From Flavobacteriales bacterium (GTDB lineage Bacteria; Bacteroidota; Bacteroidia; Flavobacteriales_E; Vicingaceae): DNA of 33,820 nt. Position numbers and translations under genes: made by a program. The notes under the pieces are model-generated. The model did not search any database, was not told the origin of the DNA, and saw only the letters and a list, made by a program, of their open reading frames with translations. Location of the stretch: positions 1 to 33,820 of the forward strand of contig PALM01000002.1 in NCBI GenBank assembly GCA_002706365.1, given 5' to 3'. This document shows positions 7,541 to 14,439 of this stretch, one piece after another; the first letter of the stretch is position 1; each line of letters starts with the position of its first letter.

Positions 7541-8118
7541 CCAACGACAACTTTAGCGTAACGGATGACTTTATCTTTAAGCTTGTATCCTTTTTCCAGT
7601 TCATCCATAACCTTTCCTTTCTCTTTCTTGCTAGGGGCTGGAATTTGAGTCACCGCTTCGTGAATCTCACTATCGAACTCCTTACCAACAGATGACTCCA
7701 TTGGCTCTGCACCATTTGATCTAAAGACTTGAAGCATCTTATTGTAGATAAGATCCACTCCCTGTTTTAAGCTATCTAGATCTCCGCCATCATCCATTGA
7801 CTTTTTGGCACGTTCGAAGTCGTCCATGACAGGTAAAAGGCTCTTGAAAATATCCTCACCTGCCGTTTTGTACAACTCTAGTTTCTCTTTTTGAGTTCTT
7901 CTTCGGAAGTTCTCAAACTCTGAATACAGCCTTAGATACTTATCATTCAAGGCCTCCACTTCTTGCTTCAGCTTGTCTTCCTCACTTAGCTCTTCTTTAT
8001 TAGTCTCTTGATTTTCAGAAGCTTTAACCTCTTGCTCTTGCTCCTCAACCTCTTGTTGTTTTGCCTCTTGCTCTTGGGCTGTTTGCTCCATATCTTTTTC
8101 TTCTTTATTCTCGCTCAT
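7534..8118 (-). CDS. grpE: Nucleotide exchange factor GrpE
   Basis: GrpE releases ADP from DnaK. The family core is seen in KYLRLYSEFENFRRRTQKE, LLPVMDDFERA and the C-terminal LEKGYKLKDKVIRYAKVVVG. The chosen start, ATG at 8116-8118 (MSENKEEKDME), gives 194 residues. The open frame extends upstream to 8241, but that part is non-conserved and runs into a palindrome, so I reject it. The N-terminal 60 residues are a Glu/Gln/Lys-rich low-complexity stretch, long but common for GrpE, leading into the long paired helices. The neighbouring dnaJ supports the call. Confidence 0.95.
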   Translation of the reverse strand: MSENKEEKDMEQTAQEQEAKQQEVEEQEQEVKASENQETNKEELSEEDKLKQEVEALNDKYLRLYSEFENFRRRTQKEKLELYKTAGEDIFKSLLPVMDDFERAKKSMDDGGDLDSLKQGVDLIYNKMLQVFRSNGAEPMESSVGKEFDSEIHEAVTQIPAPSKKEKGKVMDELEKGYKLKDKVIRYAKVVVGQ

Positions 8119-8214
8119 AACTTCAATTTGATACCTAATTCTGGATACCGGATTTATAATCTGCTTATGCCACTCAATTCTTTTGCCAATCTGGCTTTCT
8201 TGACAAAATGACAG

Positions 8215-8251
8215 TTCCAATAATTTGAGCTCGATGCTCAAATTATTGGAA
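8215..8251. promoter_or_regulatory. Perfect 16-bp inverted repeat upstream of grpE
   Basis: Arms at 8215-8230 and 8236-8251 (TTCCAATAATTTGAGC and its exact complement) are separated by TCGAT. It lies about 97 nt upstream of the grpE start. It is not CIRCE (TTAGCACTC-N9-GAGTGCTAA). It could be an operator, a terminator-like stem without a T-run, or a mobile palindrome. No other copy was noticed in this window. Confidence 0.6.
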
Positions 8252-8269
8252 GTGCCTAAAGTGCGGCTA

Positions 8270-8295
8270 TCCTTCTACGCTAAAGCTTCGAAGGA
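8270..8295. repeat. 26-nt REP-like hairpin, copy 1
   Basis: TCCTTC pairs with GAAGGA across a GCTAAAGC-like middle. Copies of exactly 26 nt occur at 12419-12444, 12846-12871 and 28382-28407. The copy at 28382 also shares the flanking words AGTGC, GCTA and GTGCGCTA. Confidence 0.65.
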
Positions 8296-8322
8296 CAAGG
8301 TGTGCGCTAGAGTGCAGCTAGA

Positions 8323-8364
8323 GTTGGGGGTTGGGAGTTGGAATGAGAGATGTGAGATATGGAA
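8323..8364 (+). repeat. Period-7 array, GTTGGGA words
   Basis: Six 7-nt steps, GTTGGGG, GTTGGGA and GTTGGAA followed by more degenerate TGAGAGA-type units. This array is about 50 nt beyond the end of the YkgJ-type gene and is in the opposite sense to the rule seen elsewhere. Confidence 0.6.
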
Positions 8365-8366
8365 TT

Positions 8367-8418
8367 AATCATTCACACATTAACCATTTACACATTGCTA
8401 CATTGTTAAATCGTTACA
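8367..8418 (-). repeat. Period-8 array, ACATTGCT-type words, at the YkgJ-type stop codon
   Basis: Units of the type ATTTACAC and ATTGCTAC repeat at 7-8-nt spacing. The stop codon of the gene on the minus strand (complement of 8414-8416) is within it. A close relative with exact 8-nt spacing lies at 15989-16028. Confidence 0.6.
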
Positions 8419-8893
8419 TCATCGAATCTACAATTCGTGAAACTGCAGGGCATACACGTGTATTCTTGGCTGTTAGATCCAAGATCTGATGCATGCGTTT
8501 GCGGTTGGTGTGGGGGTATTCGCGACAGGCCTTGGGTCGGGATTCATAGGCCATGCATTTATTGTCCTCCATTAAGAAAGGACAAGGGGAGCTTTTTAGG
8601 ACTTGATCTCCGTCTTCATCTATCTTGAGATACTTATCGAAGAAATCAGAGGCCTTCATTTTGAAATGGCCTGACATACGTTCCACATCTTTATCGTAGA
8701 AAATGGGAGAGGTAGTCTTGCAGCAATTAGCGCAATCTAAGCAATCGATCTGTTCAAAAGCTTCTTCATGCGCACGATGGAATTGTTGATCGAGATCTTT
8801 TGGTGGATTCTTCTTGAGTTTATTGAAGAAGCGATTGATCAACTTGCGTTGACTCTTGGCTTTATCGAGATATGATTGGAGTTCTGCTTTCAA
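8414..8893 (-). CDS. YkgJ-type cysteine-cluster protein (putative Fe/Zn-binding)
   Basis: The 159-residue product has the cysteine pattern CLDCANCCKTT (about residue 54) and CPFLMEDNKCMAYESRPKACREYPH, which is the YkgJ/UPF0153 metal-binding cluster family (zinc or Fe-S chelating, role not established). The N-terminal 50 residues are basic and helical. The start is inferred as TTG (complement of 8891-8893), since no ATG or GTG is available close by in frame and the family N-terminus fits. No signal peptide is present, so it is probably cytosolic. It lies about 100 bp downstream of the secreted-protein pair and the spacer contains repeats, so co-transcription is uncertain. Confidence 0.85.
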   Translation of the reverse strand: MKAELQSYLDKAKSQRKLINRFFNKLKKNPPKDLDQQFHRAHEEAFEQIDCLDCANCCKTTSPIFYDKDVERMSGHFKMKASDFFDKYLKIDEDGDQVLKSSPCPFLMEDNKCMAYESRPKACREYPHTNRKRMHQILDLTAKNTRVCPAVSRIVDSMM

Positions 8894-8908
8894 TTTAAAC
8901 TTACTAGC

Positions 8909-8955
8909 TGTGCCACAAAGGTGCTCAAAGGTTTCGCTAAGGTTCTCAAAGCGAG
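8909..8955 (-). repeat. Degenerate 9-11-bp word array (AACCTTTGTG family)
   Basis: On the minus strand the words AACCTTAGCG, AAACCTTTG and ACCTTTGTGG follow each other at about 10-nt spacing. Relatives occur at 28291-28342 and 32103-32133, and single words near 1021, 12341 and 33440. It is distinct from the 7-bp arrays. Confidence 0.5.
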
Positions 8956-8962
8956 AATTCGT

Positions 8963-8997
8963 CTAGACTCTAGGCTCTAGATTCTAGGTTCTCAATT
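8963..8997 (-). repeat. Period-7 CTAG array at a stop codon
   Basis: Five exact 7-nt units (CTAGACT, CTAGGCT, CTAGATT, CTAGGTT, CTCAATT). The TGA stop of the following minus-strand gene (complement of 8992-8994) is inside the last unit. The array at 12891-12925 has nearly the same word order. Confidence 0.85.
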
Positions 8998-9897
8998 AGA
9001 ATCATACATTTTATCCTGCTCCAGGATCTTGTCTTTCTTTTTGAAGTCGCTTTTGCTCTTCTTTACCCCTTCTTCTATATCCACATCGGGATAGTATTGC
9101 CAGCTTCCTCCTTCCCATCTAAAGGCATCGAAAGATAGATCAGGACCGTAGTATTCATATACGCCTTCAAATTCAGGTTCAGCGGGAGAAAGGTGATCCA
9201 TGATGATGCGATCGTTTAGCTCATCATAGCTCAACTTCATGGTGGTTTGCGCTGAATAATCGTAGATCAGTCTATTCTGACGTTTTCCATTGATATTAAA
9301 GATAGGTTTACCGTATTCTATGCGTGGGACTTGATTCTCTTTTTTGAACTCCAAAACCTCTACTACTTTTCGATGTAAGAGTCGGTTAATCGGTGTCCAC
9401 CCTAGAAGAGTGTAATGTATTTCACCAAACTTATCCTCAGTTTCAATTAAATCATAATACCATGCTCTAGGAACATTATTCTTGCAAAAGCAATAGACCG
9501 AGTCCTTTGAGTATTCGCTAATGGCCCGACTACCAATTGCACTTATAGTTGTATTCTTATAATCAGTTTCCTCATCAGGTAAGAATTCTTTACTAATATG
9601 CCCTCTTAAGATAAACTCTCCATTATCCAATGGAATGAAATAAGACACCACCCTTAAAGTAGAATCTGATGAGCGCAAATCACTAAAAAACTCAAGGGAT
9701 GATAGATCTAATTCCGGTTTTAGATGAACTGCCGCACCAATTTGCCCTTCAAAGGAATGCAACATGGCTTGTCTAGCCTTTGGATGATCTTCCTCTAATA
9801 AGTCCTTCCAAGCTTTTTCAATCTTTTCCAAATCTGAGGATTGAGCTAACCCAGAAAATAATGTGAAAAAAAGTATAGATAGTATAGCAAGTTTCAT
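8992..9897 (-). CDS. Secreted protein of unknown function
   Basis: The product has 301 residues with a signal peptide (about residues 1-20, ending GLAQS). I do not recognise a characterised family. The C-terminal part has tyrosine- and aspartate-rich segments such as YYGPDLSFDAFRWEGGSWQYYPDVD, a pattern I associate with Bacteroidota secreted proteins. The very C-terminus is lysine-rich and lacks a T9SS sorting domain, so a periplasmic location is likely. The first part resembles the next gene upstream: both begin the mature protein with LE..., a tryptophan and a helix around a DxP motif, then a strand pair near WFFE or YFIPLDNGE. They are probably diverged paralogues, 32 bp apart in one operon. 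Confidence 0.75.
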   Translation of the reverse strand: MKLAILSILFFTLFSGLAQSSDLEKIEKAWKDLLEEDHPKARQAMLHSFEGQIGAAVHLKPELDLSSLEFFSDLRSSDSTLRVVSYFIPLDNGEFILRGHISKEFLPDEETDYKNTTISAIGSRAISEYSKDSVYCFCKNNVPRAWYYDLIETEDKFGEIHYTLLGWTPINRLLHRKVVEVLEFKKENQVPRIEYGKPIFNINGKRQNRLIYDYSAQTTMKLSYDELNDRIIMDHLSPAEPEFEGVYEYYGPDLSFDAFRWEGGSWQYYPDVDIEEGVKKSKSDFKKKDKILEQDKMYDSN

Positions 9898-9929
9898 TGC
9901 TGCAAAGTAACAATATTCACGCCGTATTG

Positions 9930-10535
9930 CTAACGAACCGCATCAGGTTGATTATTATTCAAAAAAATCATTTTACAATTCGGAGAAACTGAATAATAAT
10001 GTTGTACTGTCAAAGTATCTGTTGCCCCAAATTGAAGTCCCTCCAACCTGACTATAAGCAGGCTATCTTCATAAAACGCATTCATACTTGTATAATACGT
10101 GCCTTCCCAGTCATTATTTTGTCCTTTCCCGCGATCACATTCGCGACAATCAATTTCATGTTCGTTATAGCATCCATTCATATTGAATCTGTAACCAGCC
10201 TTTTCTAAATAGCCACAAGCAGAATTAAAAGAATACTGAATCTTACCAGCTTCAATTTCAAAAAACCAAGAAAGCCATCTAATGCGACCCTCTTCATCAA
10301 TCAAATCAGAAACCCCATCAATCTGACTCAGATCAGTGTCTCTAACTAACCTCTTTTGATCAAAATCATAGTTATTCAACATCAAAGTTTTACTCATTCG
10401 GCAACTTCTCATGATCTTTTCTCTAGGATTATCAGCTGCAAGAATAGCTTCCCATTGATTTTTGACTAATTCCAGATTTTGGGAATTGGAGGTGAGGAAA
10501 AAAAATGAGAGCAGTATGAGGAATAGAATTCTCAT
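9930..10535 (-). CDS. Secreted protein of unknown function, paralogue-like neighbour
   Basis: A 201-residue protein with a signal peptide (about residues 1-18, ending TSNSQ). The N-terminal domain parallels the neighbouring 301-residue protein (LELVKNQWEAILAADNPREK against LEKIEKAWKDLLEEDHPKAR). The central region has six cysteines including NSACGYLEK, NGCYNEHEIDCRECDRG and PNCKM, which suggests disulfides in the periplasm. Function is unknown. It is followed 32 bp later by its partner and lies about 170 bp downstream of the ferredoxin gene, separated by a repeat-rich spacer. Confidence 0.75.
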   Translation of the reverse strand: MRILFLILLSFFFLTSNSQNLELVKNQWEAILAADNPREKIMRSCRMSKTLMLNNYDFDQKRLVRDTDLSQIDGVSDLIDEEGRIRWLSWFFEIEAGKIQYSFNSACGYLEKAGYRFNMNGCYNEHEIDCRECDRGKGQNNDWEGTYYTSMNAFYEDSLLIVRLEGLQFGATDTLTVQHYYSVSPNCKMIFLNNNQPDAVR

Positions 10536-10643
10536 GATCGTTCCAAATTACGATAAAATGGAATATGAAGGTGAATTCAATGCTTTGGCTACTACACAGA
10601 GGAGCCCTGCACTTTGTTAGGGCTCACACAGAGATCACTGAGT

Positions 10644-10696
10644 CTAGATTCTAAACTCTAGTGCACTCTAGTTGCACTCCAAACTCTAGTGCACTC
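10644..10696 (-). repeat. Period-7 array with a 28-nt higher-order repeat, after the ferredoxin gene
   Basis: Words CTAGATT, CTAAACT and CTAGTGC run at 7-nt spacing. The 16-mer AAACTCTAGTGCACTC occurs twice exactly 28 nt (four units) apart, at 10653 and 10681. The upstream part of this spacer also has an AGCCCT/AGGGCT stem near 10602-10626. Confidence 0.75.
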
Positions 10697-10707
10697 AGCG
10701 AAGCTGA

Positions 10708-11052
10708 CTAATGCATCACATCCTTCTTCGCCAAAAGCGCTTCTTCGCTTTCGCGGACGTCTGGGTCGTCTACGCAGCAGTCGACCGGACAAACAGCGGC
10801 ACATTGTGGCTCATCGTGGAAGCCCATGCATTCGGTGCATTTATCAGGCACGATGTAATAGAAGTCCATGCTGATCGGCTCTTGCTCAGCATCAGCATCC
10901 ACTGAACTACCATCCATTCGTTTTACATCACCGCTCAGTGAAGTTCCATCTGAAAACCTCCACTCTTCTCCACCTTCGTAAATGGCGTTATTAGGACATT
11001 CGGGCTCGCAAGCTCCGCAGTTGATACATTCGTCGGTGATAATGATAGCCAT
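10708..11052 (-). CDS. 4Fe-4S dicluster ferredoxin
   Basis: The product has 114 residues, an electron carrier with two [4Fe-4S] clusters. Cluster ligands are in [12 protein letters not shown] (residues 11-22) and [22 protein letters not shown] (about 72-93); the second motif has the longer spacing of the Azotobacter FdI/Chromatium-type family. An acidic linker lies between them. No signal peptide is present, so it is cytosolic. It is divergent from the LuxC-type acyl-CoA reductase gene; I recall this pairing from other Flavobacteriales, but no functional link is proven. The ATG at 11052 gives [13 protein letters not shown], typical of the family. Confidence 0.93.
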   Translation of the reverse strand: MAIIITDECINCGACEPECPNNAIYEGGEEWRFSDGTSLSGDVKRMDGSSVDADAEQEPISMDFYYIVPDKCTECMGFHDEPQCAAVCPVDCCVDDPDVRESEEALLAKKDVMH

Positions 11053-11122
11053 GTTTGGTCGTTTTGTATGTGTAATTTTGCTCTTTCAACCCAAAGGGCT
11101 GCGCTTTGTTCAATTTACATAA

Positions 11123-11130
11123 CAAAAGTA
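11123..11130 (-). promoter_or_regulatory. Possible -7 box for the ferredoxin gene
   Basis: On the minus strand TACTTTTG fits TAnnTTTG, 70 nt upstream of the ferredoxin ATG, inside the divergent intergenic region. On the plus strand TAATTTTG (11073-11080) could serve the acyl-CoA reductase. Neither has a clear -33 element. Confidence 0.3.
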
Positions 11131-11157
11131 GCCGAAAATTTTAGGAGAAACATCCAT

Positions 11158-12219
11158 TTGACCGAAGTGAAAAAACAATCTATTGTTGATAATCTGACTC
11201 AGCTAGGTCGATTCTTTGAATTGAGCCTAGATAATGAAGCTAAAAGCGAAGTTGAAGCACTGAATCCACTGCTGAAAAAGAGTCGTGAACTCATTGATAC
11301 TGCCTATCAAAAGAATAGCTGGTTCACTCCGGAAGCTGTGCAGATATCCTATTCAGCATGGGCTAAAAGTTTGAGCAAAGATGCTGTTGAAAATTGGTTG
11401 GGCAATTACGAACTTAAAGAGAACAGCCATCCAAAGAAAGTTGGAGTGATCATGGCGGGAAATATCCCCATGGTAGGCATGCATGATGCCCTTTCTGTAC
11501 TTGTAAGTGGAAATATTCTACACGCCAAACTATCCTCTAAGGATGAAGACTTAATGGCTTTGGTTCTAGATGCTTTATCGGCAATTGATAATGAATGGGC
11601 AAATCGAATCCATAGAGTGGATCAAATGAAAGAAGCCGATGTGTTTATTGCTACGGGTAACGACAATTCGGCTCGTTATTTCGAATACTACTTCAGAGAT
11701 AAACCCAAGATCATTCGCAAGAACAGAACTGCTTTGGCTATTCTTAGTAATGATGCCCCTGAAGCTGAGATCGAAAAGCTGGCCGATGATGTATTCACTT
11801 ATTTCGGATTGGGATGCAGAAATGTGACCAAGGTATACATTCCTCAAGATTTTGATCTAGATAGGCTCTTCAAGGCTTTCTATAAATACAAAGATGTAGT
11901 TCAACATAATCAATACGCCAATAATTACGATTACAATAAAGCGGTGTATTTAATGACTCAAGTTGAGCTTGTCGAGAATGGATTCTTATTGCTGAAGGAA
12001 GATGAAGGTATTCACTCTCCCCTTGGTGTGCTCTTCTACGAGCGATATAATGAGTTGAAGGATGTGGAGAAGAAACTGAAGTCGCTTGAGGATGAGATCC
12101 AAGTGGTGGTCTCCGACTTTGAGCATCCTGAATTTGAGAATCTTGGAAAGGCCCAGCAGCCGGAGCTTTGGGATTATGCTGATGGGGTTGATACGCTTCG
12201 ATTTTTACTAGAAGCTTAG
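11158..12219 (+). CDS. LuxC-type acyl-CoA reductase family protein
   Basis: From the proposed start the protein has 353 residues of the LuxC/acyl-CoA reductase family (NAD(P)H-dependent reduction of acyl-thioesters to aldehydes). The family blocks HPKKVGVIMAGNIPMVG, VFIATGNDNSARYF and FGLGCRNVTKVYIP are present, with Cys220 as the likely acylated nucleophile. The open frame extends back to an ATG at 11068, but residues added there are unlike the family; I prefer TTG at 11158, preceded by AGGAG at 11143-11147, one of the few SD-like sequences here. GTG at 11167 is an alternative. The substrate is not known. Its last 15 residues are duplicated as an orphan at 12502-12549. The stop lies in a heptamer array. 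Confidence 0.85.
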   Translation: MTEVKKQSIVDNLTQLGRFFELSLDNEAKSEVEALNPLLKKSRELIDTAYQKNSWFTPEAVQISYSAWAKSLSKDAVENWLGNYELKENSHPKKVGVIMAGNIPMVGMHDALSVLVSGNILHAKLSSKDEDLMALVLDALSAIDNEWANRIHRVDQMKEADVFIATGNDNSARYFEYYFRDKPKIIRKNRTALAILSNDAPEAEIEKLADDVFTYFGLGCRNVTKVYIPQDFDLDRLFKAFYKYKDVVQHNQYANNYDYNKAVYLMTQVELVENGFLLLKEDEGIHSPLGVLFYERYNELKDVEKKLKSLEDEIQVVVSDFEHPEFENLGKAQQPELWDYADGVDTLRFLLEA

Positions 12220-12286
12220 GTTTAAGAGTTTAGATATTAGTCCTTCGGCTGCGCTCAGGAACCAAGGTTAGCGTTTATAGTTTAGA
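12215..12286 (+). repeat. Two period-7 arrays, TTTAGAT words, around a REP-like hairpin
   Basis: Units CTTAGGT, TTAAGAG, TTTAGAT and ATTAGTC (12215-12242) begin in the luxC stop codon. Three more units (GGTTAGC, GTTTATA, GTTTAGA) lie at 12266-12286. Between them is the common intergenic word CCTTCGGCTGCGCTCAGGA, which has clearly interrupted an originally longer array. Confidence 0.65.
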
Positions 12287-12348
12287 CAGAGGGTCATAAA
12301 ATTAAAATGACATCCGCTTTAACCACAAGCCCGACTCTGTCGGGCCAC

Positions 12349-12496
12349 AAAGGCGCTTCGCTTTGCACAGTGGACACGGCGGCATTACATTCCTAAATTC
12401 CGGCTATCGACTATTTTATCCTCCGTAGCCTTGGCGTAGGAGGACGGCCATCGGCCTCAAAATCTAGGTTCTAGACTCTAGGTTCTAGGTTCTCAA
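12349..12496. repeat. 148-bp direct repeat, copy A
   Basis: Copy B is at 12776-12923, equal in length, and differs at about five positions (for example G/A at the third base of the CGGCTATC word). Each copy contains the GGCGCTTCGCTTTGCACAG word, a 26-nt hairpin (12419-12444) and a CTAG heptamer array (12464-12498). The 704-bp spacer 12220-12923 is almost wholly made of such elements; I see no intact gene. Confidence 0.9.
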
Positions 12497-12501
12497 ATAG
12501 G

Positions 12502-12549
12502 GACTATGCAGATGGGGTTGATACTTTAGATTTTCTTTTGAAAGCCTGA
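12502..12549 (+). pseudogene. Orphan 3' end of a second LuxC-type gene
   Basis: Sixteen codons reading DYADGVDTLDFLLKA and stop TGA match the C-terminus of the intact gene (DYADGVDTLRFLLEA) at 13 of 15 residues. At DNA level about 16 of 48 bases differ, mostly at synonymous positions, so it is an old diverged copy that was under selection, not a recent duplication. The central GATGGGGTTGATAC is identical in both. Nothing of the gene remains 5' of this: direct-repeat copy A abuts it. Confidence 0.8.
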
Positions 12550-12592
12550 TTCGAACTTCAATCTATATTAGTCAACTCATGTAGTTTTCCTT

Positions 12593-12674
12593 GAATTACG
12601 AATTGTCAATTACGAATTACGAATGGCAGCAGAAATCGAAATCAGCTCCATTGCCTTATATTATCATTCACTTT
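12593..12674 (+). repeat. GAATTAC heptamer array plus 49-bp conserved tail, copy 1
   Basis: Five 7-nt units (GAATTAC, GAATTGT, CAATTAC and relatives) at 12593-12627 run into a 49-bp tail starting GCAGCAGAA. The tail recurs with equal length at 15796-15844 after the array at 15770-15797, so array and tail move or are inherited as one unit. Confidence 0.75.
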
Positions 12675-12683
12675 CTACTACAA

Positions 12684-12742
12684 AAGCCCCGATGGTTCCC
12701 GAGTGATTCCGCTCCGCGGAATTGTATCGAGGAACGGGGCTT
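12684..12742. repeat. Compound palindrome, TCTCGATAC family
   Basis: Nested stems: AAGCCCC (12684-12690) with GGGGCTT (12736-12742), GTTCC (12695-12699) with GGAAC (12731-12735), and ATTCCGC (12706-12712) with GCGGAAT (12716-12722). The inner half matches the palindrome family at 1081-1122 and 32262-32312. It could form a cruciform or a strong RNA stem. Confidence 0.7.
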
Positions 12743-12775
12743 CACCCCACCTAGGCTAAAGCTTCAGTGGGCAAG

Positions 12776-12923
12776 AAAGGCGCTTCGCTTTGCACAGTGG
12801 ACACGGAGGCATTACTTTCCTAAATTCCGACTATCGACTATTTTATCCTCCGTAGCCTTGGCGTAGGAGGACGGCCATCGACCTCAAAATCTAGGTTCTA
12901 GACTCTAGGCTCTAGGTTCTCAA
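12776..12923. repeat. 148-bp direct repeat, copy B, ending at a stop codon
   Basis: About 97 percent identical to copy A (12349-12496). Its terminal CTAG heptamer array (12891-12925, five units) runs into the TAA stop (complement of 12924-12926) of the beta-helix lipoprotein gene. Confidence 0.9.
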
Positions 12924-14396
12924 TTAAGGAGTGAATTCATAAGCACCTAGATCCGGCATACCATCTGCTGTTCTAGAGTTACCTTCAATATCCAAAGGCA
13001 CCACATTAGCTAGGTTTACATCTCCTAAATCGCGGGCGAGGGAGTTTTCGGAGAGAGAGAAATCCAGATTCGATGGGTCTTCGAAGATCATATTCGCCGG
13101 ATTGCGAATGATATTCTTGAATTGGGTAGTGTCTGATGTGTTTTGTGTGGTTTTTAGGATCAGAGAGCGAAAATCGAGGTTTAGGGTTCCGTTATTGATG
13201 ATCTCGGTCTCAAATTCATTTTCTAAATCTCCGTAGATGATCGAATTGTAGATTCCCACATTCGGTTCGCCAATTACTTGAGTGTTATTGGCAGTGACAA
13301 AGGAGTTCTGTATTAGGACGGAGGGTGTTTCTCTGGCTGCCTGAGCAAAATAGTTGGCAAAAGTGCAGTGGTAGAAATCGTAATTGCCAGCTGAACGAAG
13401 CACCATATTGTATTGTCCGCTATTGCTGATCACAAGGTTCTCAGCTCTAACATTGTAAATTGATGAGATCATACCAAAGCCTGAACAGTTCTCAATAATG
13501 GTATTGGTGATCAATAGGCTAGTTGGATCGTAAGGAGGATCATCAAATGGCAAGACTTCTGGCTGTAGCCCGATGAAGCCATTGCGAATTCGCGCATGAT
13601 GTATCTCGTTCTGTCCGCCTTCATTGATCCAGATCCTATCCCATTGTCCTGGACGATTCACATAATTGGCATCCAATCGATCTCCTTGAAAAGTCACCGG
13701 CTCTGATGCTGTGCCCATCACTTTTAAGGTTCCACCTCTGTAAACCCACATTCCTCCATCTTGATGGAAATAGATCCTCGCTCCCGCCTCTATCGTGAGC
13801 ACATCCAGGGAATCAATTGCGATGAATCCATAGATCACATAAGGCTTGTCTTTTGTCCAGGTCACATTTACCGGTGCTACGGTATCGCTACACGGACCGG
13901 TCAAGCAGGTAAAGTCGGGCAAATTTTGATTGAAGGAAGTTGGGGTAAAATATATGGCGTTTTGGCCCCATGCCACTAGATCCACATCCTGACGGTTGCC
14001 ATTGGTGACGAATTCGATAAAATCAGTGATCACAAATGGATTATTCACATTGGTAGGATCGATCGTAGCCTCTATGAAGATAAACATGCTGTCTTCTCCG
14101 GCGATCTCCACATTTGAATGAGTTGGGCCGGGACTTCCATCCACATTGATCCTAAAAGCGGAGGCTTGTCCGCCATTCAATCGAATACTGCTGATGCGAA
14201 TTCTTTCTTTATAGGGATTATAGACGCGAATATTTGCAGTAACTGTCCCCACAGAAGTGAAGACAGTATCAAAGCTCACTGAATCTGTTGAGAAACGCAG
14301 CTGCGCTGAGGGACTGTCGAAGATCTCCTCATCGGGGCGACAAGCAAACAGCAGCATAATGCCGCTAAATAATATGATCAAGCTTGATAAACGCAT
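12924..14396 (-). CDS. Lipoprotein with a right-handed parallel beta-helix domain
   Basis: The 490-residue product has a lipoprotein signal (hydrophobic stretch from residue 4 and lipobox LLFAC, Cys about residue 19), so it is likely anchored in the outer membrane. Residues about 25-170 look like Ig-like beta domains (LRFSTDSVSFDTVFTSVGT, IRVYNPYKERI). From about 200, repeated short blocks such as IEAGARIYFHQDGG, VRAENLVISNSGQYNMVLRS and YDFYHCTFANY suggest a parallel beta-helix of the pectate-lyase-like type. The C-terminal DIEGNSRTADGMPDLGAYEF is a common ending of Bacteroidota beta-helix proteins. No catalytic residues can be named. It lies 43 bp downstream of the thioredoxin-like gene. 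Confidence 0.85.
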   Translation of the reverse strand: MRLSSLIILFSGIMLLFACRPDEEIFDSPSAQLRFSTDSVSFDTVFTSVGTVTANIRVYNPYKERIRISSIRLNGGQASAFRINVDGSPGPTHSNVEIAGEDSMFIFIEATIDPTNVNNPFVITDFIEFVTNGNRQDVDLVAWGQNAIYFTPTSFNQNLPDFTCLTGPCSDTVAPVNVTWTKDKPYVIYGFIAIDSLDVLTIEAGARIYFHQDGGMWVYRGGTLKVMGTASEPVTFQGDRLDANYVNRPGQWDRIWINEGGQNEIHHARIRNGFIGLQPEVLPFDDPPYDPTSLLITNTIIENCSGFGMISSIYNVRAENLVISNSGQYNMVLRSAGNYDFYHCTFANYFAQAARETPSVLIQNSFVTANNTQVIGEPNVGIYNSIIYGDLENEFETEIINNGTLNLDFRSLILKTTQNTSDTTQFKNIIRNPANMIFEDPSNLDFSLSENSLARDLGDVNLANVVPLDIEGNSRTADGMPDLGAYEFTP

Positions 14397-14401
14397 GGCT
14401 G

Positions 14402-14409
14402 CAAATATA
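14402..14409 (-). promoter_or_regulatory. Possible -7 box of the beta-helix lipoprotein gene
   Basis: TATATTTG on the minus strand fits TAnnTTTG and ends 5 nt before the ATG (complement of 14394-14396). If used, the transcript is leaderless or nearly so. No -33 element at the usual distance. Confidence 0.4.
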
Positions 14410-14439
14410 CTTAACCCAAGAAGCCTGCGCTTATTGTGC

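Noticed and set aside
8119-8241. N-terminal extension of GrpE by 41 residues
   Set aside because: The extension is not GrpE-like and runs into the 16-bp inverted repeat; the ATG at 8118 gives a normal start.
8215-8251. CIRCE/HrcA operator upstream of grpE
   Set aside because: Arm sequence and spacer do not match TTAGCACTC-N9-GAGTGCTAA.
11068-11157. 30-residue N-terminal extension of the LuxC-type protein from ATG 11068
   Set aside because: The added residues do not resemble the family, and AGGAG precedes the TTG at 11158; kept as an alternative only.
12591-12866. Open frame of 91 codons on the plus strand
   Set aside because: It lies wholly in repeat elements (GAATTAC array, compound palindrome, direct-repeat copy B) and has no recognisable protein features.
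12349-12923. Insertion sequence bounded by the 148-bp repeats
   Set aside because: The DNA between the copies (about 280 bp) has no transposase and consists of repeats and a gene remnant.
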